A stretch of DNA of 64,000 nt from Tenebrio molitor (taxonomy: Eukaryota > Arthropoda > Insecta > Coleoptera > Tenebrionidae), in NCBI RefSeq assembly GCF_963966145.1, contig NC_091046.1, positions 15,438,001 to 15,502,000 on the forward strand, given 5' to 3'. The notes under the pieces are model-generated. The model had not been told where the DNA came from. It ran no database searches and worked only from the letters and a program-made list of their open reading frames with translations. Made by a program: the position numbers and the translations under genes. Positions 47,618-59,190 of the stretch are shown here, in pieces. Position 1 is the first letter of the stretch. The number at the start of each line of letters is the position of its first letter.

Positions 47618-48155
47618 TACATAACAATTTTTTTGAGAAAATGACAAATTTTAATTGACGTCAAACAAAAACAAACATCTAGGGTTAACAATAAAATTTA
47701 ATTCAAATGTTGAAATTATCCCCCGCCAACCACTTGGCACTCACCGACACATTGTACACTGCGCTCAATAATGTCAGGGCTTATTTGTTCCGTTTCAGCC
47801 CGAATTTTCTGCCGTAAATCTTCTAAATTGATTGGTCTATTAAAATAAACCTTCTATTTTATATAGCCATGCAAAAAAAAAATCACATTAAAATTTAAAT
47901 TAAATTTTTGAAGAAAAATTGGTCTTTTTTTTTCTCAGAAAAATTGTCATGTAAGGTAACAATTTTTTTATCAGTCGTTTGAGTAATATAAAGGTCTATC
48001 AGGAGGAGAAAAAAAAAATGGGGGTTGTCATTTAAAAAAATTGGTAAAGTCGTCATTGCGCAAAAACCAATAAGGTCATTTAAACAAGTTGCTTGTCACA
48101 GGATAGCATTTTTCAAAATAAAATCAACGTGTCCGAGCGATTTTCTAAAAAACAT

Positions 48156-48455
48156 GGTAATTGTTCACTTTAACTACTTCTGAAATTTTCCCGTTTTTTC
48201 TGGCTAGACAGCCTCAGAACGTCCACCTACATCGTTTCCCACCACTCAAAACTTTTGCAAATGAAAATTTTCCTTACCCTTTAGTTATACTAAGACTTGG
48301 CGCGACCTTGACGCGACCTTGAAACACAACAAGAGAGAAAAAAAAGGCATTTGCACAAGGTTTGAATGGTGGGACACGATCTAGGAGGACACCCTGAGGC
48401 TATCTAGCTAGAAAAAACGCGAAAATTCCAGAAGTAGTTAAAGTGAACAATTACC
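48156..48455. mobile_element. Nested MITE, 300 bp, 8 bp target duplication
   Basis: GGTAATTGTTCACTTTAACT is matched in reverse at the right end, with pairing over at least 60 bp to the word AGCCTCAG. AAAAACAT lies on both sides (48148-48155 and 48456-48463), an exact 8 bp duplication. It interrupts the right arm of the surrounding mariner. Confidence 0.88.
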
Positions 48456-49009
48456 AAAAACATCACATGACGCTATTATGAATTTTGTTCTAAACTTCAT
48501 GTTTACACTGTATATAAAATATAATGCGAAGACAAACAAATTCAACTTTTAAAATTTCTTATGAAGGTTACCTTTCCATTTATAATACGTGTCTAAGTAT
48601 TAGTAGTAAATTTGTTTTCGAAACTAATACCAAATGAATGTAAGAAGCTGCAAGGATATCTGGGTCCTTTTCATCTGAAATGTTGTAGAAGCAAATCTAC
48701 AAATTCATAAAGTAGTTCATTTAGCAAACATTTAGGAAGAGACACAACGTAAAATTATGGGAATAAACTAAAGGTAAAAATCGTGAAACAATAAACTTAA
48801 AGAATTCTCCTAAATACAGTATGAGTCAATTGTGGTGTATTTCTGAAATTTTCTTAGATACAACCAAAAATACAAATTCTAATTACCAGTTATTGATACT
48901 GAGTTTAATTTAAATAATAGATTGAATCAGAATAGGGTTTTTGGCTACAAACGTCAAAATGACAATGTAGGAAATTTTATCAGAAAAAATATCACAATAA
49001 GACTTACCA

Positions 49010-49146
49010 TTTTTTCGGAAAATTTTGATTTTATGACGAAAAGTTTGTTGCTTGGAAATAACCACGAGACCCGTTAGGGTCGAATGGTTTTGCCTAAAGC
49101 AACAAACTTTGAGTCTAATAAAATCAAAATTTTCCGAAAAAAAAAT
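49010..49146. repeat. Hairpin of about 50 bp arms
   Basis: TTTTTTCGGAAAATTTTGAT and AAGTTTGTTGCTT pair with arms before 49146. The core has CCACGAGACCCGTTAGGGTC. It resembles the other CpG-cored hairpins in the window. Confidence 0.8.
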
Positions 49147-49587
49147 AGGAAGTCGAGTTATATTTGTCTAGACAAATTCCCAAATGAACAATTCAAACAA
49201 TCATTCGGAACAACATCACAAAACGGATTAAAGGTTAGTTTATATTCATCGTGGCACTTTTCCTGCAACAATTTACCTGTTGTATTCCAAATTGTTTTCA
49301 CACTGTAGTCAATATCACTGCTGGAGTCGTTTCTAAAACGATTTTTTCAATCCATTTCTGAAAACGTCAAAATAATTTTCTGACATTTTGTTCATTAATT
49401 TGTGTTACCAACAAAAACAAAAGCCTTGTCAACGTTGTTTTTCACCGGAAGGGAGATTTTTGTCGGCAGAAGACGCATTTTCTGACCATGACTAGATTTT
49501 TTCGCAATATTCGGCACACTATTGGTCAATATCAACTATTTTCATAACATGCGGGAATTTGTCAGCAAAATAAAAAACGTAAAAAAC

Positions 49588-51175
49588 TTATTATTATTGT
49601 TGACGGCTAACAGGCTTGACGCCCAATTAGAAGCCCTGCCAAAAAGAAAATGATACACAAACCACAATCACAACACAAGAACCACTAAACACAGAGCATC
49701 CCAACACCCAGCCTACAACTACCGAGCACTCATCTGAGTAGGATCGCCTTGGTTCACGAGGAGATGGAGAAGAATCTTTTGATCTGCGAAAAGCTGCAAC
49801 AAAAAATATCGATGTAGGTCTCGACACTCTGGTAATTTCGCAGCATTCGAGAGACAGGTGACTTGAGGCCGATGTCCGTGTGGCGCTGACCGATGTAGAA
49901 AACACTCCTTACCCTAGATCCCGACCGAATAACCCTCAAACTGATCCTCTCCAGAACATGAGGACATTCCTGCAGCCCTCTGAACAATTTGAACAAAAAG
50001 ATCACCGAATGCTCCATGCGTCTATCGAGCAGAGATTGCAGACCAACCTCACCGAGCAGAAGACCTTGCGGACACCCACGAGGCGGATATGCACCATTCA
50101 AAATGAAGACTACATTCTTCAGGAATCTGCGTTGCACTCGCTCCAGAAGAGAAGAGTGGACATCATATATCGGCGACCATACAAGGGAAGCATACTCGAG
50201 CCGGGATCTCACATAGGTGATATACAGAAGCTTCAGGGTCGCAACATCAGAGAATTCCCTGCCAGCACGCAAAACAAAACCCAGTGCCCTGAAGGCAGTC
50301 CCCGCTATGGTCCGAATTAGATCCACTGTGTACCCTGTACGGACACGATTTTCGTAGTTTACAAGGGGATTCTCGGTAGTCGTAGTTTGTGAGTAAAGAT
50401 TGGTGAAGCATTTCGAAAAAAAATTACAAATGTCGCCTAGGTCACCTTTCTAATGCCTTTCTAACTACAAATGAATATAGACAACAAAAAAATGTCGTAG
50501 TTTGTGGGGACATTTTTCAAAATACCCCCGTAGTAGCCAAAGTGTTAAAGGAATTAGACGCATACCCATTCACTCCCACGTACATAAATCGATCGCTTAA
50601 ATAAGACCTTATTAGCTCCACAAGACTATGCGAAAAACCGAATGGCTCCAATTTGATCAACAAAAGTCCATGATCAATCCTGTTGAAGGCCTTCGAGAAT
50701 GACGTGTAAACTACATCAACTTGGGAATGGTTATATAATGCATCAGATAAATACTGACTGATCGACACCAGCTTCGTCTCGGTAGACCGACACTTTGTGA
50801 AGCCATGCTGATTGGGAGAGACATAATGGAGTGAGAAATTATGCAGGACATATTCAAAGACCTTCGCAAAGTTATTGATTAAGGCAACAGGGCTGTAGTT
50901 GGTAATCTCCATCTGTCATCTTTTTGTGAATGGGGCGCACCGCCGAAGTCTTCCTTCTTATAGGATAACAACTAGTTTTTAATATTAGGTTGAATACGAA
51001 ACACAAAGGCTCGGCGAAGCCCGCCGCACAATCCCTTATCACAAGGCTTGGTATCTCATCAGGTCTACTAGTCATGTTAGGTTTAAGGCATTTTATGGCT
51101 TTAAGTACAATCATCGTCTGAAACACTCGTCAGAGTAAGATTATCATGGGAGACTGCCGGCGGCATCCCTCGTAA
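49588..51175 (-). mobile_element. Jockey-type non-LTR element with internal deletion
   Basis: Three minus-strand frames give RT pieces in order: LKPNMTSRPDEIPSLVIRDC (near 51080), then SPNQHGFTKCRSTE with VDVVYTSFSKAFNRIDH (50517-50912), then the thumb and C-terminal part with LKLLYITYVRSRLEYASLVW (49754-50326). The VPQGS and YADD parts expected between the last two are missing and replaced by unrelated AT-rich sequence at about 50340-50515. YTDF has become YTSF, losing a catalytic Asp. A (TAA)n tail on the minus strand lies at 49588-49599. Non-functional. Confidence 0.85.
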
Positions 51176-51845
51176 AAGAGTTTGAGAAATTGTTCAAAAT
51201 GCATTCCATTTTGGAGTAAACACGCTTCGATCCTGTTTAAAAAGGACTTTTGAACGTGGCGTAATATCTCTGGTGTTATGGCCATACACTTATCACGAAT
51301 TCTTTAAGTTCTTCAATCGTAAGTACAGGTGCCCCGTCTTTCTTTTAACACGCCCCACAAGAAAAAATCTAAAGCCTTTAAGTCCGGACTTCGGGGTGAC
51401 AAAAGGTTATTGGAACCTCGCCCTATCCAAATGTTTGTAAAATTGTCATCTAAATATTGTTTGGCATCTCTATGAAAATGGGCGCCATCTTGCTGAAACC
51501 ACATACCTACGTTGTCTTGTATTCCGATCCAACTCTTCCAACAATAAGGGTAACAGCCTACTTTTAACAAAACTGTCAAGACAAAGTTGACAATACTCAG
51601 AACAATGCAATCGTGGATTAATATTTTTTTTATTTTTTTTAATTATGGATCTAGTGAATGCTGGAATTAGTATACATATTTGGTTGCATCTAAGACCATT
51701 CCAGAAATAAGCCACAATTGGCAGTATACAGGGCAAGTCACATAAAGGCTTATTTCTGAATTTATTTTGTACGCAACCAAAAATACTAATGACGCTGACC
51801 ACTTGATACCGTTTATAATGTGATTTAATTTAGTAATCAACGTAG

Positions 51846-51966
51846 GTATGTAGGTAATTTGGCTAAAAATGTCAAAATGACAATTGATGAGTTTAATTTT
51901 TGATTTCATTAATCAGAACAGGATAACGTCATTTTGACATTTTTAGCCAAATTACATACGTAGGTA
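51846..51966. repeat. Hairpin MITE inside element B
   Basis: TAATTTGGCTAAAAATGTCA and AAATGAC on the left pair in reverse with GTCATTTTGACATTTTTAGC on the right, a stem of about 39 bp. It starts exactly where the left arm of element B ends. Confidence 0.8.
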
Positions 51967-52724
51967 TAATCCATTCATTTTTGTAATGACGAACTAAAGT
52001 TACTAAATTTAGTAACTTTGGTCTTGTGAACACATCTTTTTACCGCGAATTTGGGCTTTTAAAAAGTTAGGTTATGGGTCACGTCATTTGTCCTGTCAAA
52101 ACTGATCCCAATCAAAGCATAGTGAAATTAAATTTGTTTAATTATGTATTTTGAAAAAATGCAAAGTTGCACTAAACAAATACGAAAAGGCAGTTGAACC
52201 TACGTAACAATGAAATAATTTTGAATTTTGCTACTCATCCTCGTCATCGTCGCTGTTTTCTAAGTCCGAATCGGAATCTTCAACCAAATTAACAATACCT
52301 AATTGGGGATATGTCATGGATGCTAAAGTTTCCCATAAGCCTTGTCCTTGTCCTTCATCTAAAATTTTGTACATACTTCTGGGACTGAAGCCTGTACAGC
52401 ACTTAGGAAGAGTTTTATTTTAGATTAGAATTTACCGAAAAAACATCCGCCGCTGCTTCTACAATTTTGTACTTTTCGTACTTGCGTTTCCATTATCTCC
52501 ATGAGTAATTTCTTTTATTTTGTTCAAAGCCTTTAAAATGTGCTGGTTTGTCTGCTTGCTTATTGATGCTTTACTCCGTTTTGGAAATTCATTTATTTTG
52601 GCAGTGACAATAATATGACGATTTAAATCATTGCCAACTGTCTAATTTTCATTTATTTTGTAAAAAAATCGAACAAAAAAAAAGTTCCAGTTAGTTCGTC
52701 ATTACAAAAATGAATGCATTATAT
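51965..52724 (-). mobile_element. Element C: TIR element with TATAATnCATTCATTTTTGT ends
   Basis: TATAATCCATTCATTTTTGT on the left and TATAATGCATTCATTTTTGT reversed on the right, both followed by AATGACGAACTAA. The interior carries a coding remnant on the minus strand. It is immediately followed by element D. Confidence 0.82.
52231..52404 (-). pseudogene. Coding remnant with acidic C-terminus in element C
   Basis: A minus-strand frame of 57 codons plus stop reads CCTGFSPRSMYKILDEGQ, then LGIVNLVEDSDSDLENSDDDEDE and stops at 52231. There is no ATG and no homology I recognise. The acidic tail and position suggest the end of a transposon-encoded protein. The sequence before 52404 could be an intron boundary. 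Confidence 0.45.
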
Positions 52725-52978
52725 ATGCCATTCACGATGTTTTGGCATAAGGGGAGGCTATGATTTCATTTTTTAAAGTTGCATACATGTTTGATTTCTG
52801 TCATCTCTGCTGTCACTAAAGTGCCTGACATGCGGACGTATCAAAATGAACGTAACATGTTGCCGAATTTACCGTAATCATAATTAAGCGACATTAAAAC
52901 GTATTGATGGTGTTTATATTAGACTGCAGAACATATTTTCAGTAAGTTACAGTGACGTCAAGTTCTTTTTATGTATAA

Positions 52979-53910
52979 ACTAGCCGACCCGGCGAACTTC
53001 GTACCGCCCCAGAATCAATCCGTGCGATTCTGTTTCCAAATTGACAGTTGACGTACTTAAATGCATAATTAGTTAGATACAGGTGCGATACACTGAATAA
53101 GTGAATAAGCCCATTTCCTGCACGGATGTTGGCCTTGTAGGGTCTTTTGATGGTTGATATAAACGCGAGATTTCAAAAAAAAAAAACACAAATAAAATTG
53201 CAAGGGCACAAATCCGGAGAACGGGCTCTCTACTACAAATTGCCCCTTATTGAGGTGAGACTCCAGTTCTTCGTCTTATCGCACTCCCGGTTTGTCTGAA
53301 ATCATGGTCTGAACGTAATGACCCATGTAACAATTGATTTCTGGTTCGGGACACGACCCAACATTGAAGCAATTTCGGAAGGGTTGCGATCACAGAAAAT
53401 CAGTTTGAAAAGTAGACCTCGACGACAAACGCAGGCTTTCCACTCTTCCAACGCATGATGGCAGCTGACAGGGATAGGGAACAAATCTTGAAAACCACGG
53501 CTTCCGAATGAGACCACTCCCGTCCCATTACGACCCCTACAGTCTGAATAGCGCGCATTTCAAAAAAGGAAGTTTTGTTGTCGCACCCTGTACAATGCAA
53601 AAGTAGGTGTTGTTGAACACCATTGATCACACTTGGTGTTAAAACTCAGCTGACGTAAATCTCAATTAAGTTCAAATTGTCGATGCGCGCACAATGACAG
53701 ATTGTGACAGATGACATAACCTTTCAAAATGAATTTTCTTCATAATTTTTTTTTCGTTAGTTATTCGATGTTTCAATAGTTATTCTGCTAATCGGGGCGG
53801 AGACAAATCCAACAATATAAAGATCATAAAAATCTGTCCAGCCGTTCTTGAGTTATATATAGCGTAACTAACCCGACTTTGTTTTATATATATAGAAGAT
53901 AAGATAAGAT
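52979..53910 (+). mobile_element. RTE/SINE-like retroposed repeat
   Basis: The segment begins ACTAGCCGACCCGGCGAACT, and ends with a TCCAGCCGTTCTTGAGTTAT word, TTTATATATATAGA and an AAGAT repeat (about 53895-53910). These are typical ends of RTE-related or SINE-like repeats seen in many arthropods. It has no intact frame; minus-strand frames at 53302-53630 look incidental. Confidence 0.5.
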
Positions 53911-54027
53911 TGAATCGTAGGTGAGTACAAGATAAATATGTAGCACGGATAGTAAAGGAAGAAACAACGACCCAATTGAAATGGCACAGGGGTTTTGTAA
54001 GACCTATTATAACTTCGCAATAGAGTT

Positions 54028-54267
54028 GTGAATGAGTGGCTTGAGTCTATTTTGAAATGTACTCCTGAAATTTGCCAACATTTTTGTAGATATTGTGAAG
54101 AACTTATTTCGGAAGATTGGGCAAAATTAATGGGAAATCTTTCATTTGAAAACGTTCTTCCTTTAATAATAATTTCATTAGGAGAATCTGACTCGGAATT
54201 TGATCGGGATTTTCATGCAGGTAACGATGATTCAGAATTTTCTAATGAAATTATGGAAGTTGAATAG
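54028..54267 (+). CDS. Small unknown ORF with acidic C-terminus in element D
   Basis: The 79-residue frame opens with a GTG codon read as NEWLESILK after an AG that could be a splice acceptor. It contains a Cys/His cluster CTPEICQHFCRYCEE and ends ESDSEFDRDFHAGNDD, then NEIMEVE. It is coding-like in composition but matches no family I know. It may be the final exon of an element-encoded protein, comparable to the acidic-tailed remnants at 36.3 and 52.2 kb. No start or promoter is defined. Confidence 0.4.
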   Translation: MNEWLESILKCTPEICQHFCRYCEELISEDWAKLMGNLSFENVLPLIIISLGESDSEFDRDFHAGNDDSEFSNEIMEVE

Positions 54268-54344
54268 TTTTGTTCTTTTTTGTCATGGACGATGGGTGTG
54301 TAAATATTTTGCAGAAAGATTCGAATAACATAAGGCTTAATAAG

Positions 54345-56712
54345 TATAGGCTTTGCCATTTCTATTGAAACACCACCTGTTGATTGACAGTTTGGCAACG
54401 CTGCAAATATGTTTAGTAATTTTTTGACTATTATTGCCAATCTTGATTTTTGTTGAATGTCATGTCATATTTGACTCAACGTGTCTTTCATTCAATTATA
54501 ACCCAATAATTATCAAGAATTTATTGTTTTTTCGCGGAAATAGAGCAAAATAGAAAAAAAAAACGAGTCTTTATGGGTGCTGACATGAAGAGAACTCTTA
54601 TTAAATTATATGATAAACTGCATTTAAGTCAGCCAATGTGGTCAGTCGGAAAAATTTGTGTTGAAATTTCAGAAATCTTTTCCGTAAGTTAAAAAAGGTG
54701 TTTTTCTATCATTCTAAAAAGCGTCAGCGTCTTCAGCTTAGAACGTATTTACATTTGCTAACATTTAGGTATAACATCAAAATTAAATCCCGCACTTTTT
54801 ATCACACGCCACTTGGCACATGCGCCTTGAGGGGACACCTTAAATTATTGTTCTAAATTGGAATTAATTGTAACTTTGATTTTCATCTCTTCAGCTAAAC
54901 TTTAAGTGCAGTTTTATTTGTTATTAATTATTATAACTCATTTAACTTTAACAGCAGAAAAGTGAGGTTACGTGTTAGTTTCGTCGATCCTCTGTGGTTT
55001 CAGTATAAGAAATATTCAATAAAAAAAAAGCATTTCAGCAAGTGTAGTTTATTAAAATACTTAATACATATAAGTACATTGAAATAAACCAAAATTATTT
55101 TTTTTTTTGCTTAAACTTTTCCTCAATTCATTCAATTATGAGTTCCTCAAACTCCTGATTTTTTTTTAATCCTTACAATCTTGTCCCACATTGCCTATAT
55201 ACCCCCATTATACCACTTTCTTTTTCCAGATAGGTATCTGATATTACCGTCTACAGAATTATCCAATCACACCCGAGAGGCGAAATCCTTCAAGATTCCA
55301 AACCTGGCGCCAATCCTTTGATTTTGTAATTTCCTTGTTCATTGATTAAAATTCTTTGAGTTTCCCTTGGGTTTTACCTTCCACCTTCCAGCAGGAACAC
55401 TAACCACGACAGATAACCACGCTAAAAACCACTCACTCACATTTGTAGTGGTAGGACTCGCAGGCGTAAAATTTTTAGATTTCTATTGACATTTATATTA
55501 AATTATTATATACATTGAGAATGCACGATGCGTCGACGAGATAAATAATTGCTAAATGTGTAGATAGATAATTGATTTATCAATTTATCATACTTATTTT
55601 GACAGTGATTTGCTTTGACGTTTTAGGAACTAGAAAATGTCAAAATTTCAAATTTCTCACTAAAAGCCGTTTTACAACCAACCGAACCTGTTACACATAC
55701 GAGAGGTTAAATGACCCAGGCCATTCCATACTTGTGCGCAAGTCCTATAATTTTGCGCGTTATTTAAATTTGACGTTCACGGACTTAGATAATATCGCAA
55801 ATTTATTGTTTAAAAATTAGAACAACACTTGCGTATCTAATAAGAAACAATACGATAAAAGACCTTCTTTATGTAGTAAACTCATTTATACAGGGTGTCC
55901 CAGAACTCGCACGTCAGCTGTTAACTGTGAATTTTAATATTTAATCCAACAAGGATTCTACAACAACACCCGTGAAAAGTATATTAGTTTTAAAATGAAA
56001 ACGATTTTAAGATAACCAATCACACAGGCCTGCCTGAAGGCGTATGCGTTTCCGAGGAAACGATTTTAGATGTTGCTGCTAAAAAAACTGTGATGAAATT
56101 TTTGGACAACGAGTTTTATAAGGGTTGATTTGGCGCACGAATCCCAGGTGTAGAAAACGACCCGTAGGCGAGTTTTTTATGTTAGTTTTTAGATTTTTTT
56201 TAATTTTTAAATAAAAAAATCAAATTTTCAAATTCTAGGGAATTTTATATTATGTAATTGGTAATTCAAGGTAACGGATGCAACTACATCTACAACATAT
56301 GTTAAAAAGTATAGTTTGAAGATTAATATTGGAAGGTTTTTGATGTAAATGACAATAATACACTGAAATATTGATAAAAATTTTCTTAGAGATCTATTAA
56401 ACTACGAGTGCTTTAATAGATAGCCATAAACGACTCCAAATTGAATACAATAATAGACCTATTAAAAGATTCTAAAAGCATAATTATATCTTTAGTTTGT
56501 GTTCTACTCATCTACTGTTCTTTGCCTAACGTACAGCACGCGGTACAGTACCATGCGGTACATGTAACAACAAAGCACCCGAGGACCCGAGTTACTAACG
56601 CATGCGTATTGGTAAGGATCGTCCTGGGTTATTTAGCCTCTCGTGTTATACATTGCTAAATTTTAGAAAAAATCCAACAGGTGGTGTTTCAATAGAAATG
56701 GCAGAGCCTATA
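54345..56712. mobile_element. Element F: TIR element of about 2.4 kb inside element D
   Basis: TATAGGCTTTGCCATTTCTA and its counterpart reversed TATAGGCTCTGCCATTTCTA both continue TTGAAACACCACCTGTTG. It contains an exon-like stretch at 54573-54683 and an ACAGGGTGTCCCAGAACTC word near 55892 that could be the start of a further mariner-type insertion. No transposase recognised. Confidence 0.78.
54573..54683 (+). CDS. Exon-like ORF followed by GTAAGT in element F
   Basis: From an ATG the frame encodes MGADMKRTLIKLYDKLHLSQ, then WSVGKICVEISEIFS, and ends exactly at TCC/GTAAGT, a consensus splice donor. The 37 codons have a helical, lysine-rich character. No homology recognised. It could be the first coding exon of an element-encoded protein or a captured host exon. 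Confidence 0.35.
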
Positions 56713-57104
56713 GGTACAAGATTTTATACAATCTAGTTCTAGGAACGTTTTGGTTAACATGAAAAATTCATTGAGAAGTTACTAATTGGTTGGTTAAGAT
56801 ACTGTATAAATGGGTTATCTAAGTGGTGCATAAATTGACAGGAGTCACTTTGTCTTTCGGTCCCGGCCCTTACTATTGTGTAGTCTGTTCAAGTCAGTTT
56901 CCTGTTTTGTTAAAATGGATTAAAAATGTGTGAGTATTGTTCTATTGTAAACTAGTAAAACTGACAACAATGCACTAGACAATGACGCAGTTTATAACCT
57001 CAAACTTAGAAAAACATAACCTAATTCAACAGACAGCTTTACTGCCAACTTAAATGCACTTTTTCCATGGCCTCCCCTTATGCCAAAACATCGTGAATGG
57101 TATA

Positions 57105-57489
57105 TATAATACATTCATTTTTGTTTTAGACCAGAGTAGGCTATTTTAATTTTTTTAAATGTTGGTATCGGGGCTATGTCAGAAAAAAAATTAAAATTAT
57201 TCGAACTGCCAGTGTCAAATTTGACATTATTATTAAGTATTAAGGTAAATTAGTTTTAAATTTGTGCAATGTTTACATTTATCACTAAATACACACATAT
57301 TGAGTCCTCGAAACTATGTAGTTAATTGAAAAATGATAATGCTTGGCTACATGGTAATGAATTTTGACAAGAAAGTATAACCTCAAATATTATACATAAT
57401 GTATATTGTCATTCAGCCACAGTCTTACCATACAACTCGCCAAATTTCCATAGCCTACTCTGGTCTAAAACAAAAGTGAATGCACTGTA
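57105..57489. mobile_element. Element E: TIR element, about 385 bp
   Basis: TATAATACATTCATTTTTGT on the left pairs with the reversed right end, where CATTCACTTTTGT is followed by the same TTTAGACCAGAGTAGGCTAT as on the left. It abuts element D on one side and the right arm of element B on the other. Non-coding. Confidence 0.8.
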
Positions 57490-57619
57490 CGTTGATTAAT
57501 AAATTAAATTTCATCATAAACGTTATCAAGTGGTCAGCGTCATTAGTATTTTTGGTTGCGTACAAAATAAATTCAGAAATAAGCCTTATGTGACTTGCCC
57601 CGTATAATAGAAAATAAGA

Positions 57620-59190
57620 TTTTTCATTGTTTATTATTCCTTGTCATTCAAACAAAAGCGTAAAAAAATGTAAGTATATAAATAGACATTGAATACACAT
57701 TTGGTATAACAATGCAAAAATGCTTTGATGCCCTTTAGAAGTTTGAAGCCAGCCATTTGCCTCAGTCATCATTACTTCATCTAGGGCCTAGATCAGGTGA
57801 ATATTTTATAACTGGCATTATAAGCAATAACCATGGAAATGCAACTCTTTCATGCTGAGCCACTGTTCAGAGTACCCCTCGTCCGAACTTTCCCTTTTTT
57901 TTTCTTGATAATATATTTTTTTGAAAATCTTATTTTCTTCACTGCTTCACAATATTATATATGTATTCTGGTGTAGTGCTTTGACGTATCAACAGGTGTT
58001 ATTAAGAAACAAAAAATTACTTAAACCTATTAGATTTCTTTGTAAGATAATATGTATAATATGTGCAGTAGAGTAGATTACATAAACCTTCACCGATAAA
58101 CGGATTTTGAGTTAAGAGTTTTACGTAACAGAATTCTATAAAATGGTTCTTTTATCATGTCGCCGATATCTTAGTTCTCATCTACTAAAGTATGTGTCCT
58201 TTAAATAAGTGATTCGCTTGTATCGCTGAATATGCCCCTATGATCGATACGGAATTGTTTGGGGTGAGCAAGCAAATAGCCGCTAGCTCTTTCATCCATT
58301 TATGGACGATAGACTTGATATTTTTGTTAAAGGAAATTGGATCACTCTGATTTCCATACACCTAAGCCGGATCGACGCGTGGCCACAATAACAAGGGTGG
58401 GCGAAAATCTATTGAGTTGGTTTCGTTCCCCGAAGGTACCATTTGGGTCACGTTGCTTTTAACGCTACCGATACCTATGCATACCACCCGCTTAACCGAC
58501 TAAAAAGAAAACAACTTTATTCTACTGTATTGCCTTAAAATTCTTAAAATTTAAACATGATATGAGTGACATGAGACATCTGACTTTTACTGTCGTTTCC
58601 GTTTGTTTAATTTTATATTCGGCAACCTCAAATTAACATAAATATCTCAACGTTTTTATATTTAATTTAGGTAAAGTTGATATCTGAATCTTTTATCAGA
58701 GTTAAAATGCGCTTTGCTGGGGGTTTTATTGTTCTCTGAAAGAGAGAAACGGACCCCAACCAACATTTATTTCATTACTTTAACCAAAACAATGCAATCT
58801 GTCAAGCAACCAATTACATGATTTGTCTTTGAATGTCTCATAGCCCTTGCTGCCTGGACCACTCTTAGATTTTCTCATTAACTTAAATAAATGAGAGAAT
58901 ATTTCAAGCGTTATGAATAACAATTATGAAGAATTTAATTTAACGCCGGCCTCATCTTGAGTTTGTTGTTTGTTGTTCAATCTTTTCTGTTATCTCGCAA
59001 ACCCAGCCTTTGATCCTTACAAACTATCCATTATACTGAAGTCTTGGTAAAACAACTCATTATCACAGTAAAACTATCATATTTTTTTATTTTTAAGAAG
59101 TATACTTAATAAATGTAGAAGTATTTAATCAGTATAAGAAAAAATTACTAGTAAAAACAGATTTTTAACGTGTTTACGTTTAATAGAATA
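57620..59190. other. Intergenic stretch, nothing recognised
   Basis: No terminal repeats, exon-like frames or RNA genes were found. A fragment of repeat family H follows at about 59205-59275 (AGCTTGACGTTTCGTTTTGA and a GTCGAACAAAAAA end). Confidence 0.45.

Larger units (their letters stand above)
46263..48510 (-). mobile_element. Mariner-like transposon with long terminal repeats, containing two nested elements
   Basis: Left end CAGTGTGAACATAAAGTTTG and reversed right end CAGTGTAAACATGAAGTTTA, with TA at 46261-46262 and 48511-48512. The arms pair over about 200 bp, including the words ATGACGTCATTGG/GTCGTCATTGCGC. The minus strand near 47715-47860 keeps a transposase C-terminal remnant (INLEDLRQKIRAETEQISPD, then IIERSVQC). 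The element is interrupted by insertions at 46786-47617 and 48156-48455. Confidence 0.85.
48817..51726 (-). mobile_element. Mariner-like element A, split by later insertions
   Basis: The left terminus CAGTATGAGTCAATTGTGG and inner sequence to about 48985 match the 3' end of the smaller copy at 61410-62159. The right end, before 51726, has the same terminus in reverse (GCAACCA and CCACAATTG). The minus strand at about 51180-51580 encodes transposase pieces: WFQQDGAHFH, WIGRG, SPRSPDLKALDFFLWG, then TIEELKEFV and a C-terminal helix. These are the DDE_3 hallmarks, with frame breaks. Between 48985 and 51175 lie a hairpin and a jockey element that inserted later. Confidence 0.8.
52722..57107. mobile_element. 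Element D: TIR element of about 4.4 kb
   Basis: Left end TATATGCCATTCACGATGTT and right end reversed TATATACCATTCACGATGTT, continuing as TTGGCATAAGGGGAGGC on both sides, about 45 bp in all. Inside are an RTE/SINE-like repeat, an open frame at 54028-54267 and element F. No known transposase motif is visible. Confidence 0.75.
51729..57602. mobile_element. Element B: mariner-type foldback split by a 5.6 kb nest
   Basis: The left arm (51729 to about 51845) starts CAGGGCAAGTCACATAAAGG and contains GCAACCAAAAATACTAATGA and GACCACTTGATA. The right arm (about 57486-57602) is its near-perfect reverse complement down to CAACGTA. TA flanks lie at 51727-51728 and 57603-57604. So an originally small palindromic element of about 240 bp has been filled by later insertions. 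Its ends resemble those of mariner element A. Confidence 0.82.

Noticed and set aside
49880..50320. 146-codon + strand ORF
   Set aside because: It is the antisense shadow of the minus-strand jockey C-terminal frame.
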